The position numbers and the translations under genes were made by a program. The notes under the pieces were generated by a model. It did not search any database. It saw nothing but the letters and a program-made list of their open reading frames with translations, and was not told the origin of the DNA. From Herbaspirillum sp. SJZ107 (lineage in GTDB: Bacteria > Pseudomonadota > Gammaproteobacteria > Burkholderiales > Burkholderiaceae_D), in contig NZ_VFNH01000001.1 of assembly GCF_006715485.1 (NCBI RefSeq), positions 124,001-188,000 of the forward strand: a stretch of DNA of 64,000 nucleotides. The letters are read 5' to 3'. Shown here piece by piece: positions 33,964 through 42,653 of the stretch. Position 1 is the stretch's first letter; each line of letters opens with the position of its first letter.

Positions 33964-34109
33964 CTGCTTCTACCTGGTTCGCTATGGCTGCCGTGCTCGG
34001 CGCCATGTCCCTGTGCGGACTCACCTTCATTGGCATCCTGGCCCTGGTGCTGTCGCTGCTGGATCGCCGCCGCTATGCGCGGCGCTTGCATCGGATGCGC
34101 CGAACTTAA
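33960..34109 (+). CDS. Small membrane protein, 49 residues
   Basis: MTASTWFAMAAVLGAMSLCGLTFIGILALVLSLLD has one long or two short hydrophobic helices (6-34), followed by a strongly basic tail (RRRYARRLHRMRR). Starts on the previous stop. It could be a holin-like or regulatory membrane peptide, though the lysis cassette is elsewhere. Confidence 0.5.
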   Translation: MTASTWFAMAAVLGAMSLCGLTFIGILALVLSLLDRRRYARRLHRMRRT

Positions 34110-34120
34110 TCGAGCCTCGT

Positions 34121-34477
34121 ATGAATAACATCTCATCCCGCATCGAAGTGCTGCGCCCCAAGACCGGCGACACCATCGTCGTGCACATCGACGCCGACCA
34201 TCTGTCGATCCAGCAGCGCGACTGCATCCATGCCGCTGTCAGTCCACTGCTGCCGGTCGGCGTGAAGGCGATGGTCGTCGCCCGTGGCGTGACGCTGACG
34301 CACATTGCGGCCGATGATGTCGACGTCGAGCAAGCGCCCGAGCCGTTCCACTTCGCCACCTGGCTGCGTGACCGCAACGAGAGCGCGCACCGCGAGTTTA
34401 TGGAGCGCACGGCCAACCTTCCACCCTGCGACACCAGCATCGAGGGCATTGCGCGCTACATGGGCGCGCCGGTCTGA
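34121..34477 (+). CDS. Phage protein, unknown function
   Basis: 118 residues from MNNISSRIEVLRPKTGDTIVVHIDADHLSIQQRDCIHAAVSPLLPVGVKAMVVARGVTLTHI, a compact alpha/beta domain, then a helical acidic tail. Function unknown. Confidence 0.6.
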   Translation: MNNISSRIEVLRPKTGDTIVVHIDADHLSIQQRDCIHAAVSPLLPVGVKAMVVARGVTLTHIAADDVDVEQAPEPFHFATWLRDRNESAHREFMERTANLPPCDTSIEGIARYMGAPV

Positions 34478-34544
34478 TGCTCGACCGCTTGTGCTGCGAA
34501 AAACAGCTGATCCGTTATCCTTCTAAGGTTCTAACGGAGGCGAT

Positions 34545-35363
34545 ATGTCTGAAGCGGCCAGCATCCCCATGCGCGCTTGCACGAGATGCAAGCAACCTTT
34601 TCTCGCAACCCTTGAGCACTTCCCATCCCATAAGATGGGGAAGTATGGGCTCCACTCCAACTGCCGGTCTTGCAAGAAGCTGAGCGATGCGGAGAAGAGA
34701 GCCAGGCCTGACCAGAAGGAGCGACAGCAGGCCTGGCGGGATGCGAACAAAGGCACTGTCAAAGAGTACAACCAGGCATATCGCGCAGCTGGATATAAGT
34801 CGACCCAGCACGTAGCTGAGTGGCGAGCCAAGAACATGGAGCATGCTCGTGAGTATGCAAGAGCAAAGGCGCGCCGCGTGAGGGCGGCGGATCCAGCAAA
34901 GTACCTGCGCATAGCGCGCAACTACTACTACCGCAACCACGCCAAGGTGCTACAGCGCGCACGTGATTACTTGGATCGCAATCGCGAGACTATCAATGCC
35001 AAAGCCCTGGAGCGGCATACTAGGTTCTACCGCGAGCGTCCTGAGTTCAACCTTCAGAAGAAGATCGGCGCGCGCCTTCGGCGAATGATTCAGGATAAGG
35101 CTGGCGCAGCGACGATGGTGATCCTCGGCTACAGTCGAGAAGAGCTGGTTGCCCACATTGAGCGGCAATTTACGAAAGGGATGTCGTGGGCAAAGGTATT
35201 GGCCGGCGAGATCCACATCGACCACATCATCCCGGTCTCGCACTTCCAATGCAGAAGCATTCACGACCCAGGATTCAAGGCCTGCTGGGCGCTGTCGAAT
35301 CTGCGGCCGCTGTGGGCGAAAGACAATCTAAGCAAGCAGGACAAGATCCTTACCTTGCTATAA
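34545..35363 (+). CDS. HNH endonuclease-like protein (possible homing enzyme)
   Basis: 272 residues. N-terminal zinc-ribbon-like CTRCKQPFLATLEHFPSHKMGKYGLHSNCRSC (12-43), a long basic Tyr/Arg-rich helical middle, and a C-terminal HNH core EIHIDHIIPVSHFQ ... WALSNLRPLWAKDNLSKQ. The modular build and AT-richer sequence resemble free-standing HNH genes that move between phages. GGAGG precedes ATG. It lies just before the packaging genes, a frequent site for such genes. Confidence 0.78.
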   Translation: MSEAASIPMRACTRCKQPFLATLEHFPSHKMGKYGLHSNCRSCKKLSDAEKRARPDQKERQQAWRDANKGTVKEYNQAYRAAGYKSTQHVAEWRAKNMEHAREYARAKARRVRAADPAKYLRIARNYYYRNHAKVLQRARDYLDRNRETINAKALERHTRFYRERPEFNLQKKIGARLRRMIQDKAGAATMVILGYSREELVAHIERQFTKGMSWAKVLAGEIHIDHIIPVSHFQCRSIHDPGFKACWALSNLRPLWAKDNLSKQDKILTLL

Positions 35364-35383
35364 ACAATACGTGAAGGACCTGC

Positions 35384-35764
35384 ATGCCGCCTCGGCCGAA
35401 ATCGATATGCCGGAAAGCGGCATGCGGCGCGCTGGTTGATGCCCCTGGCTACTGCCAGAAGCACGCCAAGCAGTCCTCTGGCTGGGAGCGTAGCAACGGC
35501 GGCAAAAGCAGTTCCGAGCGCGGTTACGACTACGCATGGCAGAGGCGCCGTGAGCGCATCCTGAGCCGCGATGCTGGCCTCTGCCAGATCAAAGGTCCAG
35601 CCTGCCGATTCATCGCGGGGGAGGTCGACCACAAGGTCAACAAGGCCGCTGCGCGCGCCCTGGGCTGGACCGATGAGCAGATCGAGGCCGACTCGAACCT
35701 GCAGGCAGCCTGCGGCGCTTGCCATAAAGCAAAAACCCGCACCGAACGGACGGGGCGGGTCTGA
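35384..35764 (+). CDS. HNH endonuclease next to terminase
   Basis: 126 residues. CRKAACGALVDAPGYCQKH zinc-type N-terminus, RGYDYAWQRRRERILSRDAGLCQ, then EVDHKVNKAAARALGWTDEQIEADSNLQAACGACHKAKTRTE: the HNH fold of nucleases beside HK97-type terminases, where they aid cos cleavage. Its neighbour is the P27-type small terminase, as expected. Confidence 0.85.
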   Translation: MPPRPKSICRKAACGALVDAPGYCQKHAKQSSGWERSNGGKSSSERGYDYAWQRRRERILSRDAGLCQIKGPACRFIAGEVDHKVNKAAARALGWTDEQIEADSNLQAACGACHKAKTRTERTGRV

Positions 35765-35851
35765 TCTTCAGGGCTTTTCGGACCTAGACCGACATGTTCG
35801 CTTCTTTCTTACTTCCGCAATTCAGAATTCTGAGTATTAGGAGGGCTACCG

Positions 35852-36256
35852 ATGCCCAAACCCCGAACCCCTTCGACGGTGCTCGAGGCTCGGGGTGCTT
35901 TTGACAAGGACCCAGGCCGCCGGCGCGAAGACTTCGCAGCCGGCACCTTCGATCCAGCGCCGCCGAAGTACTTCACCGTCAAGCAAAAAGCGGTCTGGAC
36001 AGAGATCGTCACTGCACTGCCGGCGTCAGTCCTGCAGGCGACTGACCGGATCGCGGTCGAGTTGGCGGCGCGCCTTGTTGCGAACTTCCGTGCGCAGCCG
36101 GACTCCGAGGTGACCTCGGCGCAGGTGGCGCAGATCCGAACCGCGCTTGCGGTACTTGGAATGACGCCGGCGGATCGGTCCCGCGTCTCGGCCACGAAGG
36201 ACGCCCCATCCAATCCGTTCCTCGACATGATGGGCGGCAGCAAAAAGGCACATTGA
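35852..36256 (+). CDS. Terminase small subunit (P27 type)
   Basis: 134 residues. KYFTVKQKAVWTEIVTALPASVLQATDRIAVELAARLVANFR and the terminal LGMTPADRSRVSATKDAPSNPFLDM are P27 family hallmarks. Recognises phage DNA for packaging together with the large subunit. GGAGG lies upstream of ATG. Confidence 0.88.
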   Translation: MPKPRTPSTVLEARGAFDKDPGRRREDFAAGTFDPAPPKYFTVKQKAVWTEIVTALPASVLQATDRIAVELAARLVANFRAQPDSEVTSAQVAQIRTALAVLGMTPADRSRVSATKDAPSNPFLDMMGGSKKAH

Positions 36257-36258
36257 CC

Positions 36259-37935
36259 ATGCCGGCCGATTTCGTCGGCATGGCGCAGGAATACGCGCAG
36301 GCAGTCGTCAAAGGCAAGATCGTTGCGTGCAAGTGGGTGAAGCTGGCCTGCAAAAAGCACTTGGACGACCTCAAGGCCAGCCGGCGAAAGGCATTCCCGT
36401 ATTACTTCGACGAGGATGCGGCCACCAAGGTCTGCACGTTCCTGTCGCTGATGCCTCACACAAAGGGCAAGTGGGCGCGAAAGCGCGAGACAATCACGCT
36501 TGAGCCATGGCAGTGCTTCGGGTTCGTTGCGCTGTTCGGCTGGAGGATCAAGAAGAACGACCGGCGCCGGTACCGAAAAGCGTACTTCGCAGTGCCGCGA
36601 AAGAACGGCAAGTCGATCATCGGTTCGGGCATAGGCTTGTACATGTTCTCGGTCGACGGCGAGTTCGGCGCCGAGGTCTACTCGGGCGCAACCACCGAAG
36701 CGCAGGCCTGGGAGGTCTTCCGGCCGGCCAAGCAGATGCTCGAGCGCACGCCCGAGCTGCAGCAGGCGCTGGGCGCCGAGGTCTGGGCCAAGGCGCTCCT
36801 GGTCCCAGCCGACGGATCGCGCTTCGAGCCGGTCATCGGCAAGCCGGGTGACGGCGCCTCGCCATCCTGCGCGATCGTCGATGAGTACCACGAGCACGAT
36901 ACGTCCGAACTGGTCGACACCATGGAGACTGGTATGGGCGCGCGCGAACAGCCGCTGCTGCTCATGATCACGACAGCCGGCTTCAATATCGCCGGGCCCT
37001 GTTACGACCAGGAGGTCGAGGCTAAGAAAGTCCTCGAGGGAGCGCTGGACGACCCGGAGTTGTTCGCGTTGATCTACACGATCGACGAGGGCGACGACTG
37101 GACCAAGCCTGAGGCGCTGCGCAAGGCCAACCCGAACTTTGGTATCTCGGTCGACGAGGACTTCCTGCTGGCGCAGCAGCGCGGCGCGATTCAAAGCGCA
37201 GCGAAGCAGACCCGATTCAAGACAAAACACCTGAACATCTGGTGCTCGGCGAAGTCGGCCTGGCTGAACCTGTTGGAGTGGAATAAGTGCGCGGACTTTA
37301 CGCTGCGCCCCGAGCAGTTCAAAGGAGAGCGGTGCTACATCACCCTCGACTTGGCGAGCCGCTCGGACGTCTGCGTGATCATGCTGATGTTCGTGAAGGT
37401 GATCGACGGGAAGCAGCATTTTTACTTCTTCGGCAAATATTACCTGCCCGAGAACGCGATCGAGAACGACCCTAAGAACTCGGGCGCGTATCGCAAATGG
37501 GTAATCGAAGGCTTCCTAGAGCAGCACGAAGGCGCCGAAATTGACTTTGACCTGATCGAGCAAGACACGCTTGAGCTGGTAAGCGAGTACGGCCCGGAAG
37601 AGGTCGTTTTCGACCCATACCGCGCGGCGCAGCTTGAGCAGCGCCTGACCAAGAACGGCATAACTGCGGTCGAGTTCCGCCAGATCGTAGCGAACATGTC
37701 GCTCCCGATGAAGGAGCTTGAGAGCGCGATCAAAGCCGGCCGCGTGCACCACGACGGTAATCCGATGCTGACTTGGATGATGTCCAACGTTGTGGCGAAG
37801 CTCGACGCCAAAGACAACATCTACCCGCGCAAGGAAAAGCCCGAACAGAAGATCGACGGCCCAGTGGCCGCAATCATGGGCGTGGGCCGAGCCATCAGCG
37901 GCGAGTTCGCTGCAACATCATTCTGGGAATCCTGA
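36259..37935 (+). CDS. terL: Terminase large subunit
   Basis: 558 residues. ATPase motor with Walker A in AVPRKNGKSI (111-120) and Walker B in SCAIVDEYHEH (about 205), then a nuclease domain opening with YITLDLASRSDVCVI. HK97/phiE125-like in length and motifs. ATG at 36259 is taken; a TTG two codons earlier overlaps the small-subunit stop and is possible. Drives DNA into the prohead and cuts genome ends. Confidence 0.94.
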   Translation: MPADFVGMAQEYAQAVVKGKIVACKWVKLACKKHLDDLKASRRKAFPYYFDEDAATKVCTFLSLMPHTKGKWARKRETITLEPWQCFGFVALFGWRIKKNDRRRYRKAYFAVPRKNGKSIIGSGIGLYMFSVDGEFGAEVYSGATTEAQAWEVFRPAKQMLERTPELQQALGAEVWAKALLVPADGSRFEPVIGKPGDGASPSCAIVDEYHEHDTSELVDTMETGMGAREQPLLLMITTAGFNIAGPCYDQEVEAKKVLEGALDDPELFALIYTIDEGDDWTKPEALRKANPNFGISVDEDFLLAQQRGAIQSAAKQTRFKTKHLNIWCSAKSAWLNLLEWNKCADFTLRPEQFKGERCYITLDLASRSDVCVIMLMFVKVIDGKQHFYFFGKYYLPENAIENDPKNSGAYRKWVIEGFLEQHEGAEIDFDLIEQDTLELVSEYGPEEVVFDPYRAAQLEQRLTKNGITAVEFRQIVANMSLPMKELESAIKAGRVHHDGNPMLTWMMSNVVAKLDAKDNIYPRKEKPEQKIDGPVAAIMGVGRAISGEFAATSFWES

Positions 37936-38111
37936 TGAAAAAACTGATCACGATGGTTCCCGACGCCCTCATCCTTAGCGGCGCCGGGGCGCTGTCCCAT
38001 GGCGCTGGCCTACTGCACCCAGCGGCCGGCTTCATCATGGCCGGAATCCTGTTGCTGGTCGGCGGCGTGAGCGCGGCCCGCCGCGCGCCGGTCGAGAAGG
38101 ATGAGGCCTGA
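37935..38111 (+). CDS. Small membrane protein between terminase and portal
   Basis: 58 residues. Two hydrophobic stretches (ALILSGAGALSHGAGLL and AAGFIMAGILLLVGGVSAA) and a basic/acidic end. Small two-helix proteins at this location are common in HK97-like phages; role unknown. Starts on the terL stop and ends on the portal start. Confidence 0.65.
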   Translation: MKKLITMVPDALILSGAGALSHGAGLLHPAAGFIMAGILLLVGGVSAARRAPVEKDEA

Positions 38112-39334
38112 TGTCATTCTTCGTCCAAAAGGGGCGCCGCAACCAGGCGTTCACCGAGCCTTTCTGGCAGGAGTGGATTGGCGCGCTGGAGTCGGCAACT
38201 GGCAAGGCGGTCAACTGGAAGACTGCGCTGCAGGTTGCAACCGTGTTCGCGTGCTGCCGCGTGATCGGTAACGGCTACGCGCAGGTCCCGTTCAAGCTGA
38301 TGCAGAAAAGCGGGCGCCGCAGGGTTCCCGCGACAAAGCACCCGCTGTACCGCTTGCTATCGCTGAAGCCTAACGACTGGCAAACCAGCTTCGAATTCCG
38401 GCAGATGCTGGCCTGGCACATCGAGCTGTGCGGCAATGCCTACGTATTCAAAAATCGCAGCGTGACCGGCAAGTACATTGAGCTGATCCCGCTTCCCCCA
38501 GGCAGGGTTACGCCGAAGCAGGACGAAAATCTGCTCATTACGTACGAAGTGATGGGTCTCGACGGCACAACGCGGACGCTCACCAGGGACCAAATCTGGC
38601 ATCTGCGCGGACCGACCATTGACGGATTTCACGGACTTGACGTCGTCAAGTTGGCGCGAGAAGCGATCGGCCTTGCGATGGCCACCGAAGAGGCGGCAGG
38701 GCGGCTGCACAAGAACGGCATCCAGAACACTGGCGTCTACGCGGTCGACTCGACGCTCGATAAAAAGCAGTATGACGACTTGTCGGGCTGGATAGCCAAG
38801 CAGTTCGCTGGCCTGCAAAACGCGGGCAAGCCGATGATCCTGGACCGCGGCGCCAAATTCCTGAACACCTCCATGAGCTCGGTCGATGCACAATCGAACG
38901 AGACCCGGAAGACGCAGGTAGAACAAATCTGCTCATTCATGGGCGTCTTGCCAATCAAGGTGGGTTTTTCCGATAAAACGGCCACGTTTGCAAGCGCAGA
39001 AGAAATGAACCGGGCGCACCGCGAAGACTGCCTTGCGCCAAGGTGGGAGTCGTTCGAGCAGTCGGCAATGATCAATCTCCTGACGGACGATGAGATCGAC
39101 GCCGGGCTTTACTTCAACTTCACAGAAGAGGGCCTGCTGCGCGGATCCGCGAAAGACACTAAGGATGTGATCTTGGGCTACGTGAACGGCGGCTTGATGT
39201 ACCCGAACGAGGGGCGCGACCTGCTCGACCTGAACCCAGACGACGACCCCGCAAGCGACCGCCTGCGCATTCCAGCAAACATCGTCGGCGAGCCAAAGGC
39301 CGCCGAGCCAGCAACACCTGCTCTTCAGGAGTAA
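38111..39334 (+). CDS. Portal protein (HK97 family)
   Basis: 407 residues. WKTALQVATVFACCRVIGNGYAQVPFKL, HPLYRLLSLKPNDWQTSFEFRQMLAWHIELCGNAYVFKNR, GLDVVKLAREAIGLAMATEEAAGRLHKNG and FMGVLPIKVGF are family hallmarks. Forms the dodecameric channel at the head vertex. Sits between terL and the protease in the usual order. Confidence 0.94.
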   Translation: MSFFVQKGRRNQAFTEPFWQEWIGALESATGKAVNWKTALQVATVFACCRVIGNGYAQVPFKLMQKSGRRRVPATKHPLYRLLSLKPNDWQTSFEFRQMLAWHIELCGNAYVFKNRSVTGKYIELIPLPPGRVTPKQDENLLITYEVMGLDGTTRTLTRDQIWHLRGPTIDGFHGLDVVKLAREAIGLAMATEEAAGRLHKNGIQNTGVYAVDSTLDKKQYDDLSGWIAKQFAGLQNAGKPMILDRGAKFLNTSMSSVDAQSNETRKTQVEQICSFMGVLPIKVGFSDKTATFASAEEMNRAHREDCLAPRWESFEQSAMINLLTDDEIDAGLYFNFTEEGLLRGSAKDTKDVILGYVNGGLMYPNEGRDLLDLNPDDDPASDRLRIPANIVGEPKAAEPATPALQE

Positions 39335-39341
39335 CTCCCGC

Positions 39342-40355
39342 ATGCCATCCCCAAATATGCAGCGCAAGGCTGCAGGACGAGTGCTGTCCGCTGAAAACGA
39401 ACGCATGCTGCGCGAGGCGCGCGACAGCCTCGATAACGTCCTGTCGAAGTTGGCCCAGGAGGACCCGGAAGACGCCGGGTCGGTCCGCCATATGAACCGC
39501 ATGGCGCTGAAGCCGGGCCACGTTCGCGTCAATGCGCAACTGGCCGACAATGAGGCCGAGGTGCTGATCTACGGCGACATCGGCTACGGCTGGTACGACG
39601 AGGGCATCACCGGCGAGTCGATCTCGAACCAGATCGCCGAGCTGGATGCTGACACGATCCACGTGCGCATCAACAGCGGCGGCGGCCTGGTGTTCGAAGG
39701 CCTGGCTATCTACCAAGCATTCGCTCGCCACGACGCTCACATCATCGTCCACATCGACAGCATCGCGGCCTCGATCGCCAGCGTCATCGCGATGGCCGGC
39801 GACGAGATCCGCATCAGCGAGGGTGCGAACCTGATGATCCACAAGCCCTGGTCGGGCATGTGGGGCGATGCCGATGCGCTGCGCAAGGAAGCCGACGTGC
39901 TCGACCAGCTGCAGGCCGGCCTGATCAACATCTACGAAGCGCGCACCGACGCGAAGCGCTCTGACCTGGAATCCTGGGTCAACGGCGAAACGTGGTTCCT
40001 CGGTCAAGCGGCCGTCGATGCCGGCTTCGCCGACGTCGTCGTGCCGGCCAAGAAGAAAAAGGCCGCCGCCTCGGCGATGCTGAACCACTTCAAGAATACC
40101 CCTCAGAACCTGCTGGCGTCCGCTAGTGGGCCGGAAATTCGCGAGTTTGAAGCCTTCCTCCGCGACGGAGAAGGGCTCTCGAACGCGCAAGCAAAGCGCA
40201 TCGCAGCCGCGATGCCGCGGGTGAATCGCGACGATTCCCCGGAACCGCCAGAAAACCCCCTCCGCGATGGTGGGGACCCTGCGGATGAACAGCGCGCCGC
40301 GGCTTCGCGGATCGCGCAGCACATCAAAAACATCACCTCCACCATCAAGGAATGA
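39342..40355 (+). CDS. Head maturation protease (ClpP-like, S14)
   Basis: 337 residues. A ClpP-type core: YGDIGYGWYDEGITGESISNQIAELDADTIHVRINSGGG (oxyanion loop), DSIAASIASVIAMAG with the nucleophile Ser, and LMIHKPWSGMWGDADALRK with the catalytic His. The 120-residue C-terminal part is acidic and helical and may act as scaffold. Cleaves scaffold and itself during prohead maturation. AGGAG lies 11 bases before ATG. Confidence 0.92.
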   Translation: MPSPNMQRKAAGRVLSAENERMLREARDSLDNVLSKLAQEDPEDAGSVRHMNRMALKPGHVRVNAQLADNEAEVLIYGDIGYGWYDEGITGESISNQIAELDADTIHVRINSGGGLVFEGLAIYQAFARHDAHIIVHIDSIAASIASVIAMAGDEIRISEGANLMIHKPWSGMWGDADALRKEADVLDQLQAGLINIYEARTDAKRSDLESWVNGETWFLGQAAVDAGFADVVVPAKKKKAAASAMLNHFKNTPQNLLASASGPEIREFEAFLRDGEGLSNAQAKRIAAAMPRVNRDDSPEPPENPLRDGGDPADEQRAAASRIAQHIKNITSTIKE

Positions 40356-40357
40356 CC

Positions 40358-41587
40358 ATGGCAGATAAAGACGCCGCACAAGAAGTAATGGAAGCGTTCA
40401 ACGAGTTCAAGCGCACCAACGACGCGAACCTGCAAAAACGCAGCGCCGACCTGGACGCGAAGCTCGACAAGATCAACGCAGCACTGGACAAGCACGAAGC
40501 CAACAGCCAGCAGCTGACGCTGATCGAAAAGCAGAATAAGGCGATCCAGGATCAGGTCGACGCCATCGAAAAGATCGCCAACCGCGCCGGCCTGGGCGGC
40601 AACAGCGATCCGGCCGCTAAGGCTGCGCAGGAATACATGGAAGCGTTCAACCGCGTCATGCGCAAGCCGTCCGGCGACCGCGATCCGGTCGACATGGCAA
40701 TGGTTCGCGAGCGTCAGGCTGCGCTGATCAAGACCGACGACGCGAGCGCCGGCTACCTGCTGGCCCCGCCGGAGATGCAGAAAGAGATCATCAAGAACGT
40801 GATCGAGCTGACCCCGATGCGTGCGCTCGCGACCGTCCGCTCGATCGGCGTCGGCAGCCTGAAGATGCCGAAGAAAACCGGCAACGGCTCGGCATCCCGC
40901 GTCGGCGAAACCGCGCAGCGCAACAACACCGGCGATCCGGCGTACGGCATGCTGGAGTTCTTCGCTCCGGAAATGTTCGCCCGCATCGAAGTGTCCCAGC
41001 AGATGCTGGAAGACGCCGACTACGACCTGTTCGCCGAACTGCAGGAAGACGCTTCCGAACAGTTCGCCGTGCGCGAAGGCCTGGAGTCGATCAGCGGCAC
41101 CGGCGGTTCGGCGCAGATGGAAGGCATCCTGACCAGCACCGACATCGGGTTCACCCTGAGCGGCGCCGCGGCCGATCTGACCGCCGACGGCCTGATTTCG
41201 CTGTACCACGACCTGAAGACCGCGCATGCGCGCAACGCCGTCTGGGGCCTGAACCGCAACACCCTGGGCAAGGTCCGCAAGCTGAAGGACACCAACAACC
41301 AGTACCTGTGGGCGCCGGGCATCGCCAACGGTGTGCCGAACACCATCCTGGGCTCGTCCTATGCGGAGATGGCCGACATGCCGAACGTCGCAGCCAACTC
41401 GTTCCCGATCGTCTTCGCCGACTTCAAGAAGCTGTACGTGATCGTCGATCGCGTCAACGTCTCGCTGCAGGCCGACTACACCACCGGCGCCGACCATGGC
41501 CTGGTGGTCTTCCGCGCCCGTCGACGCGTCGGTGGTGGCGTGCGCCAGGCCGAAGCCGGCCGCAAGCTGAAGATCGCCGCTTCGTAA
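40358..41587 (+). CDS. Major capsid protein (HK97 fold)
   Basis: About 409 residues. Helical delta-domain N-terminus (to about 95), then the HK97 core: LIKTDDASAGYLLAPPEMQKEIIKNVIELTPMRALATVRSIGVGSLKMPKKTG, EMFARIEVSQQMLEDADYDLFAEL, LYHDLKTAHARNAVWGLNRNTLGKVRKLKD, GSSYAEMADMPNVAANSFPIVFADFKKLYVIVDRVNVSL. ATG at 40358 has AAGGA six bases upstream; ATG at 40352 overlaps the protease stop and is less likely. Confidence 0.95.
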   Translation: MADKDAAQEVMEAFNEFKRTNDANLQKRSADLDAKLDKINAALDKHEANSQQLTLIEKQNKAIQDQVDAIEKIANRAGLGGNSDPAAKAAQEYMEAFNRVMRKPSGDRDPVDMAMVRERQAALIKTDDASAGYLLAPPEMQKEIIKNVIELTPMRALATVRSIGVGSLKMPKKTGNGSASRVGETAQRNNTGDPAYGMLEFFAPEMFARIEVSQQMLEDADYDLFAELQEDASEQFAVREGLESISGTGGSAQMEGILTSTDIGFTLSGAAADLTADGLISLYHDLKTAHARNAVWGLNRNTLGKVRKLKDTNNQYLWAPGIANGVPNTILGSSYAEMADMPNVAANSFPIVFADFKKLYVIVDRVNVSLQADYTTGADHGLVVFRARRRVGGGVRQAEAGRKLKIAAS

Positions 41588-41599
41588 TCGCAACCACCC

Positions 41600-41634
41600 A
41601 AAGGGCCTGGTGAGAACCGGGCTCTTTGTTTTAG
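41600..41634 (+). terminator. Terminator after the capsid gene
   Basis: Twelve-base stem AAAGGGCCTGGT / ACCGGGCTCTTT (two G-T pairs) closed by GAGA and followed by TTTGTTTT. Genes downstream are still late genes, so read-through or an internal promoter is needed. Confidence 0.8.
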
Positions 41635-41643
41635 GAGAAAGCG

Positions 41644-41844
41644 ATGAAGCTTGCAAAGCACTTCCAAGGTGTGCCTGACGGGAAAATCTACCCAGTGCAG
41701 TACCAGCCGGGCGACGAATGCCCGCCCGAACTCGAGGCTGCGGCCGCCGAACTCGGCGCGCTCAACGCTGATGCGCCGGCGCCGGTTGACGGCGGCGACC
41801 AGCCGACGCCGCCCAAGTCCGGCCGCGGCTCGCGCGCCAAGTAA
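41644..41844 (+). CDS. Small protein after capsid gene
   Basis: 66 residues, MKLAKHFQGVPDGKIYPVQYQPGDECPPELEAAAAELGAL, then a Pro-rich basic tail. AGGAG lies eight bases before ATG. Proteins of this size and start are common just after HK97-type capsid genes; role unknown. Confidence 0.68.
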   Translation: MKLAKHFQGVPDGKIYPVQYQPGDECPPELEAAAAELGALNADAPAPVDGGDQPTPPKSGRGSRAK

Positions 41845-41933
41845 CCCATGAAGCCCGAAACCGCCGCCTGGCTCGCCCGCGTGCGCGCCGGCCGGCGGTT
41901 TCTGCTCGTTCGAACACCCTGTCGGAGATCCAC

Positions 41934-42221
41934 ATGATCCACCTGACGATGACCCCCGAAACCTTCAGCGTCCGTGCATACGACCGGCCTGACGGCTACG
42001 AAAAGCGGCTGCCATACCGAGCCATCGTGCAGGTGAAAAGCCTCGACGGGAAGGTCGCCCATCTGGGCGGCGCGATCGGCACGGTAGATCGTGAGACCTG
42101 GGGTGCGCTGCTCGTTCTGCTGCGGGAGAAGGGCTTTACCGCAGTGATGCTCGAGCGGCACAAGAAAATCAAAACCATCACGCTGGGCTCGGCCGATGCC
42201 GACCCGGTTACCGAATCCTGA
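41934..42221 (+). CDS. Phage structural-region protein, unknown function
   Basis: 95 residues, MIHLTMTPETFSVRAYDRPDGYEKRLPYRAIVQVKSLDGKVAHLGGAIGTVDRE: beta-rich, with a helix (ETWGALLVLLREKGFTAVMLE). GGAG lies six bases before ATG. Family not recognised. Confidence 0.62.
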   Translation: MIHLTMTPETFSVRAYDRPDGYEKRLPYRAIVQVKSLDGKVAHLGGAIGTVDRETWGALLVLLREKGFTAVMLERHKKIKTITLGSADADPVTES

Positions 42222-42230
42222 AAGGCCGCC

Positions 42231-42650
42231 ATGTCTTCGACCGCATACGACAGCTACCTGGACGACGTCCTGGCCGGCAACATCACCAAGGGCGACACCT
42301 ATTACGTGATGCTGGTCGGCTCGGGCTATACCGAGAACAAAGGCACGCACACCAAGCGCTCGGACATCACCAGCGAGGTGAGTGGCACCGGCTACACCGC
42401 CGGCGGCCAGGCCATAGTGCCGACCTTCACCAAGGACACGACCAACCACCGCGTGGTCGTTACGTTCCCGCAAGTCGCCTGGGCCAACTCGACCATCACC
42501 GCGCGCAAGGCCGTGTACTACAAGCGCCGCGGCGGCGCGGCATCCGCTGACGAACTGGTCTGCGTCGACGACTTCGGCGCCGACGTCTCCACCAGTGCAG
42601 GCACCTTCACCCTGAACGCGACCACCATTACCATCAACACCCCGGCCTAA
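42231..42650 (+). CDS. Phage structural protein (decoration or tail related)
   Basis: 139 residues. AYDSYLDDVLAGNITKGDTYYVMLVGSGYTENKGTHTKRSDITSEVSGTGYTAGGQAI ... KDTTNHRVVVTFPQVAWANSTITARKAVYYKRRGG is a beta-sandwich pattern common among phage structural proteins. Pairs with the large spike gene immediately after it. Exact role unknown. Confidence 0.7.
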   Translation: MSSTAYDSYLDDVLAGNITKGDTYYVMLVGSGYTENKGTHTKRSDITSEVSGTGYTAGGQAIVPTFTKDTTNHRVVVTFPQVAWANSTITARKAVYYKRRGGAASADELVCVDDFGADVSTSAGTFTLNATTITINTPA

Positions 42651-42653
42651 AGC

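Noticed and set aside
41848..41934. A 29-codon frame (MKPETAAWLARVRAG...) after the small post-capsid gene
   Set aside because: No Shine-Dalgarno of its own and too short for support; it does overlap the next start, so it is only noted.
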